Below, one piece after another: positions 53,146 to 64,000 of a stretch of 64,000 bases of DNA (within the stretch, counting starts at the first letter, position 1; every line of letters begins with the position of its first letter). The position numbers and the translations under genes are program-made. The notes under the pieces are model-generated. The model was not told the origin of the DNA and did not search any database. It was given only the letters and a program-made list of their open reading frames with translations. The stretch covers positions 82,651,086 through 82,715,085 of the forward strand of contig OX123190.2 in NCBI GenBank assembly GCA_944739405.2, in the 5' to 3' direction. The DNA comes from Euclidia mi. Its lineage: Eukaryota > Arthropoda > Insecta > Lepidoptera > Erebidae.

Positions 53146-54939
53146 TTAAGAATTAATTTTGAATTGAATTACGTTTTGTTGTATTTAGTTTCGTGGCATT
53201 TCTAATGAAGTAAAATTGCAATCATACGAATGACTTTCATTTCGAAAGGAAAATTTCAAAATCGCATGCCTTCTAAGATTAACCCATTTCAAAAATCATT
53301 TATATAATTTGCCCTACTTCGTATTCTTATTACTGCCAAAAATACTTTTGCAATTTTCAATACACTTAACCTTTATTGTAACTACGTTTTAAAAGCCTTT
53401 CAACCCTGCAAACGTTTTATTTTAATATGATAACGTATTAACATAGCAATTATGCGGTCGAATGCATTATATTTTCTGAAATTGCTACGGAATTGTCACA
53501 CAAATGTCACAGGGAAATAATAAGTGACATTTGTGCCCGCGTAAATCTGCGGCTCTGCAATTAAATGTTATTGGAAAACGAATCTTATGTCAACTACACA
53601 AGGGACAAGCGTGCGATAAGCGATGTGTTTTCTATTTTGTCAGATGAGGTACAATTATTTACAAGTTGACAACTTTTCTGATTGCCCGCCTCTCTTGTTT
53701 TTAATGAAAGACAAAATAATTGCTACTTTTTTCCCAGTTTAATCTCTCGGAATTCAAGAGTGTTTTTTTGTTGCAGTTTTTGTTCTCACTTATCATGAAA
53801 GCCATCAGTTTTGTTCTAAAGCACTATTGGGAAATACAGTTACGATCTCGCTCCGAGATTATGGATGAAATGTTATGGTAACATTTTATGATTGAGAGAT
53901 CAGATGAGATTTTCTATATTTGCTTTTAAAAATATTCCATTATAAATCCACTGTCACAGGTTACTTTGCAAGCGTTTGATGAACACACCTAAACTCGAAG
54001 CAACAATTTGTGAATCACACGAAGTGTTGGACATTCTCTGACCAGAGGGCTTATTCACTATGACCACTGAAATACCATGTTCAAGACGGGTGTCGTCGTA
54101 ACATGCACTAAACGTAAACGTGATTCAGTGACGTGACGTACCACGACAATCAAAATATTGTATTCAGTATGCCATACGATAGCTTGTCTATGCCTAGTTA
54201 TAAATTTCACAACATTCGTTCATAAATCCTAATACTGGTTTTGCCGGCTCAGTGTCGATGTTATCAATATTATTTTACTAACTTGTAATTTTCACTATAA
54301 GCTACAGTAGGTACAGATAAAAAAGTTTAATAAAACTTAAATTTTATTATTTTAGTTCAATTTCGCCAGGAACAATCTCAAAATAAAAAATTGATCTTAA
54401 AGTTTATTTCATCTTTTGTAGTTACGTCAATTTTTGAACGATAACATATGAGAGTTGCATTCGCGCAATATCAAAAAAATTATAAGTACGGTTAGGGCGG
54501 CAAATAGTCCAATTCAAACAAAATCTTATAAATCATAATGGATTTATAATTTATCCGAAGATGATTGAGACGCTGGCGCCAGCGACAGGCGTAAATTTTC
54601 ATTAAACATAATATTTAATTAAACAACTTTGACACGGACACTGGTAAATAAAAAAGCAAATAAACCTAGTATTTAACCACTAGCGGACACTGAAAATAAT
54701 ATAAAATAAATAAACTTAGTACTTATTTAACCACTACCGTTTTACAATAAACGCGTTACGTGACCTCTTAGCTCACGGAATTTGACAACGAAAACCGCCT
54801 CCGAAACGTGCGCCACCGGGCTTGTCAAACTTGAAATTGGCATAGTGAATACCGCTTAAGCCATTACCGTGCCGACGTGGTTAACTAGCACGTTAAAACA
54901 CGTTAAGACTTCAAAATTGTAATAATAAGCCCCCAGATT
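53146..54939. other. Unassigned gap with one local duplication
   Basis: About 54640-54770 contains a diverged tandem duplication ('ggacactg...aataaacctagtatttaaccacta' against 'ggacactg...aataaacttagtacttatttaaccacta'). No gene recognised. Confidence 0.4.
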
Positions 54940-55112
54940 GGAGACATCCTAAAAAAAGGACAGGTCAGAAGAGCATGCATGAGAAACTTGATGGGAGTGA
55001 CTGAAGCAAGAGAGGTATGTCAGGATCGTTGCAAATGGCGTTCCGTAGTCTCTGCCTACCCTTCCAGGAAACAGGCGTGAGTCTATGTATGTCTGTATGT
55101 ATGTACGTAGTG
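54940..55112 (+). mobile_element. RTE 3' end, 5'-truncated
   Basis: 'attggagacatcctaaaaaa', 'gaagagcatgcatgagaaac', 'gttgcaaatggcgttccgta' and 'aaacaggcgtgagtctatg' plus (TATG)n. It encodes the tail of the polymerase (D-I-L-K-K-G-Q-V-R-R-A-C-M-R-N-L). Same family as 17369-17646. Confidence 0.8.
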
Positions 55113-55339
55113 TTGTCCTGTGTAAGGATGCAGCACACAAAATTTTATTGCGGTATCATGTGGTGAGGCGGCCGCTGCAACTACCACGCCATACGAGTAG
55201 ACTATATAGCGTAAAATAACTACCAACGTTTCGGACTACGTTCTAAATACAAAATCATAACAAAATGACGTATTCTGGTTTTTGAATCCAGAACTACGTC
55301 ACATCCGTCCTGAGTGGAACATAAATCAAAAGTTTGGAA

Positions 55340-55535
55340 GGCACGGGCAACAACAAAAAGTGGTGCACCTGCCGATCAACGGACGAGGCTCTAGCAATCA
55401 AAATATCCCGAAAAGCGGCAATAGGCTCGCCACCTATTACGTGGGATCAAAACACTGGCGAAAAGTGGGCGTTTAATATGCCTCTGCCTACCCCTTCGGG
55501 GAAACAGGCGTGAGTCTATGTATGTATGTATGTAA
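55340..55535 (+). mobile_element. VNTR-retroposon family, tail copy
   Basis: From 'gtggtgcacctgccgatcaa' through 'cctattacgtgggatcaaaa' and 'cctaccccttcggggaaaca' to (TATG)n. It is truncated before the 59-bp array. Confidence 0.8.
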
Positions 55536-55755
55536 GTGTTAAAGACATGATGGTTGCCTTTTTAAATTTCCTGAGACCCTGTTTCTACCGAGAATTTTGT
55601 ATCCACTGGCAATTAATTAATTATACGCTAACGTGTAATTAATTAACTCTTGTTCTTAGTCTAATTTTGCTGTTGCTAAATTGGAAAGCCGCTATTTATA
55701 TTTTGGTGTCTACGTGCTTTGTGTAGCTTTAATTTCAAGTGTGAAAATCGATACA

Positions 55756-56048
55756 TCTATACACATAAATAAAATTAGAGTGTCTGTTTGTAATATTAAA
55801 ATAACCGCTTTTTACTAAATGCATATGGATGTATACACAGTAGGTACATCTACCGAAATATTTTTTTTTACAATTTTTGTCTGTCTATCTCTGTTTGTTC
55901 TTGATAATCTCTGGAACAGCTGGACCGATTTTAACGGGACGTTCACTGGTGGATAGCTGATGTACCGAGGCTTAACTTAGGCTATAAACTAACCGGGTAC
56001 GCGAAGTAGTTCCCTCAAGAAGTGGGTGAAACCGCGGCAAACAGCTTG
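55756..56048 (+). mobile_element. Helitron-like element, probable
   Basis: Begins TCTATACACATAAATAAA after A and ends 'gtgaaaccgcggcaaacagc', the usual inner 3' sequence. The terminal word is CTTG rather than CTAG. It contains 'agctggaccgattttaac'. Confidence 0.5.
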
Positions 56049-56059
56049 CATGTAGTATA

Positions 56060-56255
56060 CTAAAGGATTCCCGCAGCTACGCTCGCACATTTTATACTAA
56101 TTTAACTCTTTTTTTCTGATCCAGTGATAATTTCGGCCCTAAGCTTTGCTATGAACATACAAGTGACATTTCAGCTTCTTGCACACAATAGTTTCGGCTG
56201 TGCGTTGTCTGTCAGTCAGTCAGTCAGTAACGCAAGAATTTTATATACACAGATA
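56060..56255 (+). repeat. 'Cagctacgctcgc' dispersed repeat
   Basis: 'cccgcagctacgctcgcaca', 'tgtctgtcagtcagtcagtc' and 'aagaattttatatacacag'. Immediately downstream of the Helitron-like element. Confidence 0.55.
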
Positions 56256-56894
56256 GAATATTTTAAATACTTTCTGGAGATGCTATTATCTTACGACGTC
56301 CTCTACAGTTATCAACCCCAATACCAATAATTCATCACAATAATGAAAATTCGATACTTTAGACATATTTTAATAAAAACATCTTTATTAAACTGCGCTC
56401 GATATAATTAACTGCGCTAAGTTTCAGGTGTAATTACGAATTGAACGTTCATTTTGTAAAATTTACTAAAAAGGCGCATTCTAGAGTTACAACTACATTG
56501 TTGTAGAAACTACTTAATTATAAGAAGAGCTTTGGAAGCCATATTGGAAAAGACAAAATAATTTGTAATCAAATACATTATTCGGTTCACTGAATAGAAG
56601 TTTATTAGCAGTGTTTAATTTTGTTTATGCATAAAATCGTTAGTATAAATGCAATTTTTAATACTTATTACGCACTGACTTAACTGTATAACACTTCTAA
56701 ACTTTTGCGACTTGTACGTATTTAATGTAACGGGACTATATCGTGTAAATATCTGAAAATAAATATGATAAACTTTATATATACCTAGGGCTCGACTCTA
56801 TAAGCCTGAAAGTCACAATGTATGTTTTAAAAGCTATATCCTTCTCTACGTCGTTTGTCCGCTTTATAAGGGTTTAAGTTTATCATCCATGCTT
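56256..56894. other. Unassigned gap
   Basis: Nothing recognised. Confidence 0.35.
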
Positions 56895-57020
56895 ATCAGA
56901 AGAGCATGCATGAGTAACTTGATGGGAGTGAATGAAACAAGAGAGGTATGTCAGGTTCGTTGCAAATGGCGTTCCGTAGTCTCTGCCTACCCCTTCGGGA
57001 AACAGGCGAGAATCTATGTA
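56895..57020 (+). mobile_element. RTE 3' end, short
   Basis: 'cagaagagcatgcatgagta', 'gttgcaaatggcgttccgta' and 'cctaccccttcgggaaacag'. Same family as 54940-55112. Confidence 0.75.
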
Positions 57021-57319
57021 TAAGGGTTTAATCTAAAAGCCACATAATCTCCCAGACTTAGAAGCAAAGATCTCACAAGCACCTTACTAAATAAAACCCA
57101 AATCAAACACAAGTTGACCAATAATCATATTAGCGATTCCGGATTTTTGTAGACTACGACATCCTCCTTTAGGTCTATCGTATTTCACAAAATATTATAT
57201 TTTTTATAAAGCAATTATCGTACACATGCGACCCAAAGGCATATCGATATTCTACAGTCAGAGATCTTTATGACGGATGGCATCGATGGCCTAACGAGGC
57301 ACGGGGAAGCAATAGTCTA

Positions 57320-57480
57320 ACGGCTCGGCCACAGCCTACAGCGGCGGCGGCAGCGGCGAGTATTTTCGATGTACATGGCACGTTTACTCTGGGGTGACAT
57401 TGGTCGCCGCGGCGCAGCGTAGCAAAGCGCGCCATAGACATCGAAAACGCCGCCGCCGCTGTAGGTTGTGGCCGGGCCGT
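57320..57480. mobile_element. CpG-rich MITE, ~161 bp
   Basis: The left end 'acggctcggccacagcctac' and the reverse of the right end 'acggcccggccacaacctac' continue as inverted repeats through 'agcggcggcggc' and 'ttttcgatgt', about 55 bp in all with a few differences. The middle contains 'gtcgccgcggcgcagcg'. It has no ORF. The target duplication is unclear (possibly TA). Confidence 0.7.
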
Positions 57481-57953
57481 AGAAGGACATTATTTCGGAC
57501 GCACGGTGCACAAAGGTAAGATTTGTGGTTTCGAGACCATAGTCATTTTTATTTCTTTTTTTTTATTACAATTCGTTTATCGATAAATACGCGTGTCGCG
57601 GCCTACGCTACATACCTAATTGATACAAAGAAAACCAGAATAATAGCAACAGTCTAATAGGAACAGCTATTTCAGATTATTAGTTTAGTATTTTTTGGGC
57701 CAGTCTATGTGTCTTCCCGTCTTTTCAGACAAAGGCAGCGTCTCCTTAGCTTCAAAAAATATAATCGTTTCCCAAAAACTGTTGTTAAAAGCTTACTGTC
57801 GAGATAGACCATGTTTTTAGTCATCAAACAAAATATGAAAATATTTGTTCCAACATTATTAGATATTCATAAGCCGTCAAATTATTGGGGATGGAAAATT
57901 TGTGCGTCCAGTCCTATGAGTTGACCCAACGGCGACGGGGAGATTTATTTTAA

Positions 57954-58320
57954 TCTTAATATATATAAATCTCCTGTCACGATGTTTGTTCGCGATGGAT
58001 TCCTAAACTACTTAACCGATTTTAAATTAAATTGGCACACCGTGAGCAGTCTGGTCCAACTTGAGAGATAGGATAGCTTAGATCTTTAATTATAGTCGCA
58101 ATTTTATTTTATTGCAAATTATTTGTCTATAATTAATTGACAGTCACAATTATCTGTTAACTCCAAAAGATTCTCACAGATGTCGATAATCTTATATTAA
58201 TAATTTCGTCAAGGAGTACATCGAAACCTTACCTGAATAATAAAATATTAAAAAATAAAGATTTCGAGTCGACAACATATATCCGCAAAATTCGGATTGT
58301 CGAGTATTTTGTTAAATTCT
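57954..58320 (+). mobile_element. Helitron-like 5' fragment
   Basis: TCTTAATATATATAAATCTCC after A, then 'gtcacgatgtttgttcgcga' and 'gtccaacttgagagatagga'. No CTRR end was located. Confidence 0.5.
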
Positions 58321-58461
58321 AATGGTTCTGACAGACAAATCACAGTCGCCATATTGGCTCTATGATATTGGCCCAAGTTTGCTTTGTACTAAGTAGTTTG
58401 TATGTGTAAATACTTTTTACAGTTATATAGTATCCGCGCAATAAAAGAGTTTTGTTATCTA

Positions 58462-59834
58462 TCTATACTATAATATGATAAAGCGGAAGAGTTTGTTTGT
58501 TTGTTTGAACGCGCTAATCTCAAAACCTACCGGTCGGATCTGAAAAATTATTCTTGTATACGATAGCCCAGTTATTCAGTAACGCATCGACCCTTTGAGG
58601 CCGGTCAAAAGGCTAAAAGATAATGTCGGCTAAACTCAGGAACTAGCAGTTGGATTTTAAAAATTGTTATGCTTATGATACCCCAATTATTCCGAAAGGC
58701 TATAGGTAATAAAATTACGCCACAACTTTTAGGGGCTGGACAAAAATAATAAAATGGTCACACGAGAAGGGGGAGGGTTGGTTCAAAGGCAAAAAGAGGC
58801 TAAACGAATAGGATACAATCTATATGGGTATCGTTTTCGAGATTTTCGGGACGCTGATTAATAATATGAAATTTATTTAGTGATCCAAGATGGCGGACGG
58901 GAAATCAAAGATGGCGGATGTAAAAATTTTAAAAATCAATATGGATATCGCATTCGATATTTTAAGGGGTGGGGAATCGAAATACAACATCTATTTCGTG
59001 ATCAAAGATGGCGGATGGGAAATCAAAGATGGCGGATGGGAAAATTTAAAAAAAGTCAATATTGGTATCGTCTGCGATGTTAAAAGTGATGGGGAATCCA
59101 AATACAACATCTGTTTCGTGATTCAAGATGGTGGATGGGAAATCAAAGATGGCGGATGGGAAAAATTTAAAAAATCAATATGGGTATCGTCTCTGATGAT
59201 TTAAGGGATGGAGAATCCAAATACAACATCTATTTCGTGATCAAAGATGGCGGATAGGAAATCAAGGCGGCGGACGGGATTTTTATTAAAGTCGATTGGG
59301 TATCGTCTCCGATATTTTAAGGAATGGGTAATTCAAAAACTCCATCTATTTCGTGATCAAAGATGGCGGTTGGGAAATTAAAAAAAATTAATATGAGTAT
59401 CGTCTCCGATGTTTAAAGGGATGGGGAATCCAAATACAACATCTATTTCGTGATTCAAGATGGTGGATGGGAATTCAAAGATGGCGGATGGAAAAATTTA
59501 AAAAATCAATATGGGTATCGTCTCTGATAATTTAAGGCATGGTGAATCCAAATACAACATCTGTTTCGTGATCAAAGATGGCGGATTGGAAATCAAAGAT
59601 GGCGGACGGGATTTTTTTAAAGTCGATATGGTTATCGTCTCTGATATTTTAAGGAATGGGGAATTCAATATTAGGTATATAAAAATCTATGTTTGTTTGT
59701 TCATCATTTATAGACTCTGAAATGATAAGAGATTAAGCGCTAAGTCAATGGTAACTTTGGAAAAGGGGCTTGGAAAAAAGGGAATTAAATAAAAACTCTT
59801 AAAAAGGCGATACGAAGTTCGCTGGGTCAGCTAG
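58462..59834 (+). mobile_element. Helitron carrying an internal satellite
   Basis: TCTATACTATAATATG follows an A at 58461, and 'cgctgggtcagctag' precedes a T at 59835. The 5' body 'gaagagtttgtttgtttgtt' and 'gatagcccagttattc' match the 210-bp Helitron at 52.26 kb. The centre is a seven-copy ~118-bp tandem array (58880-59685). No Rep/helicase ORF. Size 1,373 bp. Confidence 0.75.
58880..59685. repeat. ~118-bp satellite, seven copies
   Basis: Units start with 'gtgatc/attcaagatgg' at 58880, 58999, 59119, 59238, 59353, 59450 and 59568. Most hold two 'aagatggcgga' words, a 'ttaaggnatggggaatcc' stretch and 'aatacaacatctatttcgtg'. The fifth is shortened. Open frames in the array ('IKDGGWEIKDGGWE') reflect the repeat and not a gene. 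Confidence 0.9.
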
Positions 59835-59874
59835 TATTATATAAAGAAGCGTAAGTAAAAAGATATTAGCTATA

Positions 59875-60105
59875 TACGCCGATGGTCGCGGGTTCGATTC
59901 CCGCTCAAGTCAAACATTTTTGTTCATGAACATGAATGTTTGTCTTGGTCTGGGTGTTTCTATGTATAATATGTAGGTATTTACAAAAAAAAGTATATAT
60001 GTATGTTTATCCATTATCTAGTACCCATAGTACAAGCTCTGCTTAGTTTGGGACTAGATGGTGATGTGTGTATGTGGTAGAATATTATAATATTATTATT
60101 ATATT
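59875..60105 (+). mobile_element. tRNA-derived SINE, A-box lost
   Basis: B-box 'ggttcgattcc', 'cccgctcaagtcaaacattt', 'ggtctgggtgtttctatg' and 'gggactagatggtgatgtg' match 14755-15010. The 5' third is missing. Confidence 0.75.
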
Positions 60106-60429
60106 ATATTACTTCTATGTTTCTTTTTAAATACAAGGCTTTTGGCGCCACTAGGCGTCATATTCTTCAAAATAGAGGACAATCTTCTGACTAAATTGGA
60201 TGATCATGCCTGTCGGGGTGCAGCGCGTTAGTGATTGTAAAGATCTTGTATACAAAAGTCATAATACTAATATTCATTTCAAAGCAACGGAATTGAGGAG
60301 TGTGAGTTAGTGAAGGAGTCAACTGCACCAATGCAATCAAATTTTGGCTTGTAGTCTAGTATCCCAGTTGAGAAAATATCTCCACCTTTCAGACGAGAGC
60401 AATAATAGTACATTGTTCACCGAGGGAGG

Positions 60430-61084
60430 AAATGAACCGATTACTAGCGAGGGAGCAGTTTGTGGCCCGAAGGCGCAGCCTAGGGCCACAATACTCCCGA
60501 GGTAGGAATGGGACTTTCACCCGAGTGCTACACAGTCCTTTATACTACACCTGTAAGGAACATTTAAAGACTTGTATTGTAGAAAGAATTTAATAATATG
60601 AAATAAAAATTTATTACAAAGAACATGACTAACCTAATTAAAAGTTATGTTACAATTTGTGCAATTATTTAAAGTAAAGTCATTTCAACATCACTTTCAC
60701 TGCCAGAAGTCGACATTTTACTTTATTTTTAAAATAAAATCAAAACGTAAGACTCCATGTAAGACACAAATTAGCTTAGAATTTGACCGATATTTCGCGC
60801 TTCTTTTGTTTTTTTTTTTTATTCTTCACAAAAGGATGTCAGTGGCACGGAGATTCCATATTTAAATTATATGAAAACTCCTTGGGCAGGCGCGCGCCAT
60901 AGATAAGATTAATAGATAGATAAGATAAATTAATATTCATACAACTTTCTCTCCCACTAAAACACGTTAGAAATGGATTTTCATACATTTTTTCCTCCCG
61001 CTTATTCAGGTCAAGGAAAAGACTAACGTTCTCTTTTCATTTTCAGGGAATATTGACTACTCTTCCGATCAGGTGTAGTATAAA
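60430..61084. repeat. Inverted-repeat region, two parts
   Basis: 60447-60505 folds on itself ('gggagcagtttgtggccc' with 'gggccacaatactccc'). A perfect 15-bp pair 'tttatactacacctg' (60539-60553) and its reverse complement (61070-61084) brackets 60539-61084. The bracket may be a TIR element, but no target duplication is evident. Confidence 0.4.
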
Positions 61085-61156
61085 CATCTTTGTGATGCTG
61101 CTAACTGGTTACCAAGCTGGTTTAGAAATATATACCTGTTACACAAATATCAAATT

Positions 61157-61335
61157 ATTTGCCCGCAGTAACATTATTTTCTTCTCGATCCCTTGGGAAT
61201 TTCAGGAAATTCCTACTTAGTGCAACCCTAAATCCCCAAGAAACATACATGCCAAATTTTTGCTTCTTCCACCCAATGGTTTTGGCTATGCTTTGTCTGT
61301 CAGTCAGTGATACAGAAGAATGTTATATATTCAGG
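61157..61335 (+). repeat. 'Cagctacgctcgc' family, diverged copy
   Basis: 'cccaagaaacatacatgcca', 'tttggctatgctttgtctgt' and 'cagtcagtgatacagaagaa' match 49740-49835. The defining 5' word is decayed. Confidence 0.5.
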
Positions 61336-62404
61336 TATGTCAACAAGTAGCGAAAGTGTCAAAGTATTCACAGGAATCTGTGTTGTCTTACGCTGGTATT
61401 AGAGGAAATCTTATTTAAAAAATTGAAATTATAATAATGGTGAAAGCGCGAAAGTCTAATATGGTGGCTTCATTGTTTCATTCTCTTTTTACGAAAATAT
61501 GAATATATAGTAAGATACACCTAGCCATCGCTGTTCAATTATAATTATCAGTTGACAATAAAGCTTTACGCTAATATAAATACATAGCGAATATTTTCCT
61601 ATTCAATAATAATTAACAATTTACATAAAAGCTGGGGTCATTTGCAACCATTCTCAATTTTATTTATAGAACACGTTTGAAGAATGTCAAGTAGTACAAA
61701 TACATCTCGACATTTGCCAAACACATTAGACTTCAATCAAATTACCCCTATTTTAGATTTTTATTAAATTTAGGTTTACATTTGGGGGGATTGATTCAAA
61801 CACGTGGTGTGAATACATCGGTATTTAAGTAAAACTTCAGTAGAATGACTCCAAAATACACATTAATCAAAGAAGTTACATTTAAAAACTTCTTTATTTC
61901 AATAAAAAACGCACACACCCGTTGCACGTTTTATTTAATATAAAAAGTAAGAAAACTTTTTAAAACGCGTTCTGAATTCGATGCAAGACCTAATCTGAAG
62001 TCGGGCGATAAATAATTAAACAAATATTTGAAATGAGAATTCTTTCTGACGAGACGAGCACCCGTTCGTCTTTTATTGCGTTTTAAATCGTTCCATTTTA
62101 AAATGTAAAAAAATTGAATGGCTACTAAGCAGACTTCCGTGCTTTTGTTGAGTCGTATCTTGAATTGAAATCTTGATGTTTCTTGTGGTAAGTTCGTTCT
62201 GATTTTGTATAAAGTTTGTAATGAAAGGAGACGAGATAGATGCTAGTGAAATAGAACTACTTACAGCATAGCAGCAGATTAGCATAGCCGTCTGTCTTAT
62301 TTTTTGTCTGTCAACTGATAAAAAAGGTATCATTAATCTGTTTTAAACTGGCGGAATTTGTATACATTATAAAAAATATTTAACGGTCTTAAGCGTGTAA
62401 GTAA
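61336..62404. other. Unassigned AT-rich gap
   Basis: Nothing recognised. Confidence 0.35.
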
Positions 62405-62507
62405 ATTAAACTAATTTAAGGTACAAATACCTATGTTATTCCGACGTTTCGGCCGACTTGCACAACCAGTGGTCACGGATGAACTGGTCAGAACCGATCG
62501 AGACAAA
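62405..62507 (+). repeat. Possible Penelope terminal fragment
   Basis: 'ttccgacgtttcggccgact' and 'ggtcacggatgaactg' are the sort of terminal sequence I associate with lepidopteran Penelope elements. It abuts a G(12) run (62508-62519) and the truncated LINE. Confidence 0.35.
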
Positions 62508-62519
62508 GGGGGGGGGGGG

Positions 62520-63722
62520 CTTTGGCGGTCAGTTTGGACATAGCGAAGGCCTTCGATTGGGTCTGGCACAAAGCGCTTCTTTCGAAGCTCCCTTCCTATG
62601 GGCTGCCCGAGAAATTATGCGAATGGGTCAGCTTTCTTACAGACAGAAGCATAAAGGTCGTAGTTGACGGTGAATGCTCTGACGCCTTGTCTGTAAATGC
62701 TGGTGTCCCTCAAGGCTGCGTGCTATCGCCTACTCTGTTCCTCCTGCATATCAATGATATGTTGCTAGACAGTGGCATACATTGTTTTGCAGATGACAGC
62801 ACGGACGATGCTTTATATACCGGCTGAGCCAACATTTCTCGGGAAAAAGTCATCGAGAGCCGAAATAAACTTGTGTCTGAAATTGAGACCTCCTTGGGGA
62901 TGGTCTCAGATTGGGGAAGACTTAATTTGGTCCAATTTAACCCCACAAAGACACAAGTTTGCGTGTTCACCGCAAAACTGCCGTTGGTCGTATATCCTCG
63001 TTTTGAGAGCACTCCCCTAACTGCCTCCGCCAGTATTGGAATACTTGGTATCGACATATCGAGCGAAGTCCAGTTCCGCGGTCACTTAGAGGCTAAGGCT
63101 AAGTTAGCCTCGAGGAAGCTTGGCGTGCTCAATAGATCGAGACGGTATTTCACTCCGGCCCACCGCTTGCTCCTTTATAAGGCGCAGGTCCGGCCACATA
63201 TGGAATACTGTTCTCACTTTTGGGCAGGGGCACCCAGTACCAGCTTCTCCCTCTGGACCGCATCCAACGGAGAGCCGCTCGAATTGTCGATTGCCAAAAT
63301 ATTTGCAACCGGTTAGACCCCTTGGCGCTGCGTAGAGATGTAGCCTCGCTATGCATCTTTTATCGCTACTACTATGGGGAGTGCTCCGAAGAGTTGTTCG
63401 GATTAATCCCTATCGCCTCTTTTCGCCATCGTTCTACGCGACAGAATTTCCATCGCCATCATTTAGATGGTCGGCAAGCCACAACGGTGCGTTTTTCTAG
63501 AATCTTTCTGCCTCGCACCTGTAAACTATGGAATGATCTGTCGCCTGCGGTTTTTCCGAACCACTACGACCTTCAAACCTTCAAAAAAAGAGCGTATTCC
63601 TTTTTAAAAGGCCGGCAACGCACTTGTGACTCCTCTGGTGTTGCGGGTGTCCATGGGCGGCGGTAATCGCTTAACATCAGGCGATGCGTCTGCTCGTTTG
63701 CCCCCTATTTCAAAAAAAAAAC
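62520..63722 (+). pseudogene. Jockey-like LINE, RT to 3' end
   Basis: 'AVSLDIAKAFDWVWHKALLS' (motif A), 'VNAGVPQGCVLSPTLFLLHI' and 'GIHCFADDSTDD' (catalytic FADD) are followed by a TGA at 62825-62827 that probably replaces an Arg CGA. The same frame continues 'EIETSLGMVSDWGRLNLVQF', 'RPHMEYCSHFWAGAP', then loses one C near 63230. It resumes as 'QYQLLPLDRIQRRAARIVDC' and 'FFLPRTCKLWNDLSPAVFP'-type sequence to 'FKKRAYSFLKG'. The 3' UTR 'gtccatgggcggcggtaatc' ends in A(9) near 63720. It is 5' truncated with only two lesions, so probably recent. Confidence 0.85.
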
Positions 63723-64000
63723 CCAGTGACATTTCACCAGTCCCTCTCTCAAGAAAGAAAATCTATAAGGATGTTGAAATAGGAACTACAAGTTTTCTAT
63801 CCTATAAACCTTTTCAGCAAAATAATATTTTCTATTGTCAACACGCTAATCTGGGCATGCTAATATGTAAATAAAGTAAGGCAAACTATATTTAAAGTGC
63901 TTATATAATGATTGATTAATTTCTATATTAATTACTGAGCTAATGAGATATGCAAATTAGAGTTAGAGAAATAAATATTACAAAAGTGAAGTACACGCCA

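Noticed and set aside
58890..59204. 104-residue ORF with 'KDGGWEIKDGGWE' repeats
   Set aside because: It is a translation of the ~118-bp satellite; the frame changes from unit to unit.

Overview
The window looks like an AT-rich, intergenic or intronic stretch of a moth or butterfly genome. I find no host protein-coding gene that I can defend. Almost every recognisable sequence is a mobile element or its remains. The lepidopteran call rests on several things: RTE-type LINEs whose 3' ends read 'actcacgcctgtttcc' plus a (TATG)n tail; tRNA-headed SINEs sharing LINE tails; short Helitrons ending CAGCTAG; and the dispersed 'agggttccgtag' repeat. All are characteristic of these genomes from general knowledge. 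No search was run.

Layout. 0-7 kb: a Penelope GIY-YIG fragment, a solo LTR, a Tc1/mariner-like transposase remnant and two oppositely oriented copies of a retroposon carrying a 59-bp minisatellite. 7.6-12.5 kb: one long minus-strand two-ORF LINE (called LINE-A here), broken by small lesions and a 139-bp insertion. 14-18 kb: tRNA-derived SINEs and a 1,042-bp Harbinger-like element with 173-bp terminal inverted repeats (TIRs). 18.2-21.2 kb: a minus-strand LINE (LINE-B) split by a 349-bp insertion with a 13-bp target duplication. 21-28 kb: SINE and Helitron fragments, a CpG-rich block that is the only candidate host promoter, a MITE and a strong hairpin. 28.4-31.1 kb: a nearly full-length RTE with an internal inverted segment. 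31.6-36.5 kb: a MITE, a second LINE-B, an R4/Dong-like endonuclease fragment between TAA repeats, and a GC-rich poly(A) retroposon with its target duplication. 36.7-41.8 kb: mostly unassigned. 42-46 kb: nested SINEs and an RTE/Penelope composite inside the 'agggttccgtag' repeat. 46-60 kb: Helitrons, a clean hAT MITE, a CpG-rich MITE and a Helitron carrying a seven-copy ~118-bp satellite. 62.5-63.7 kb: a 5'-truncated Jockey-like LINE.

How the parts relate. The RTE LINEs are the probable machinery for the SINE-like elements, because RTE copies and at least three non-coding families end in the same 3' module. The most distinctive item is the VNTR-bearing retroposon. It has a variable 59-bp array upstream of an RTE-type tail, with five copies in the window, one bounded by an 11-bp target duplication. 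A second theme is short, nearly perfect fold-back duplications inside LINE coding sequence, which look like templated inverted insertions and break reading frames.

Limits: boundaries without a stated target duplication are approximate. Family names are by eye from motifs. The long AT-rich gaps may hold regulatory DNA or old repeats that I cannot recognise.
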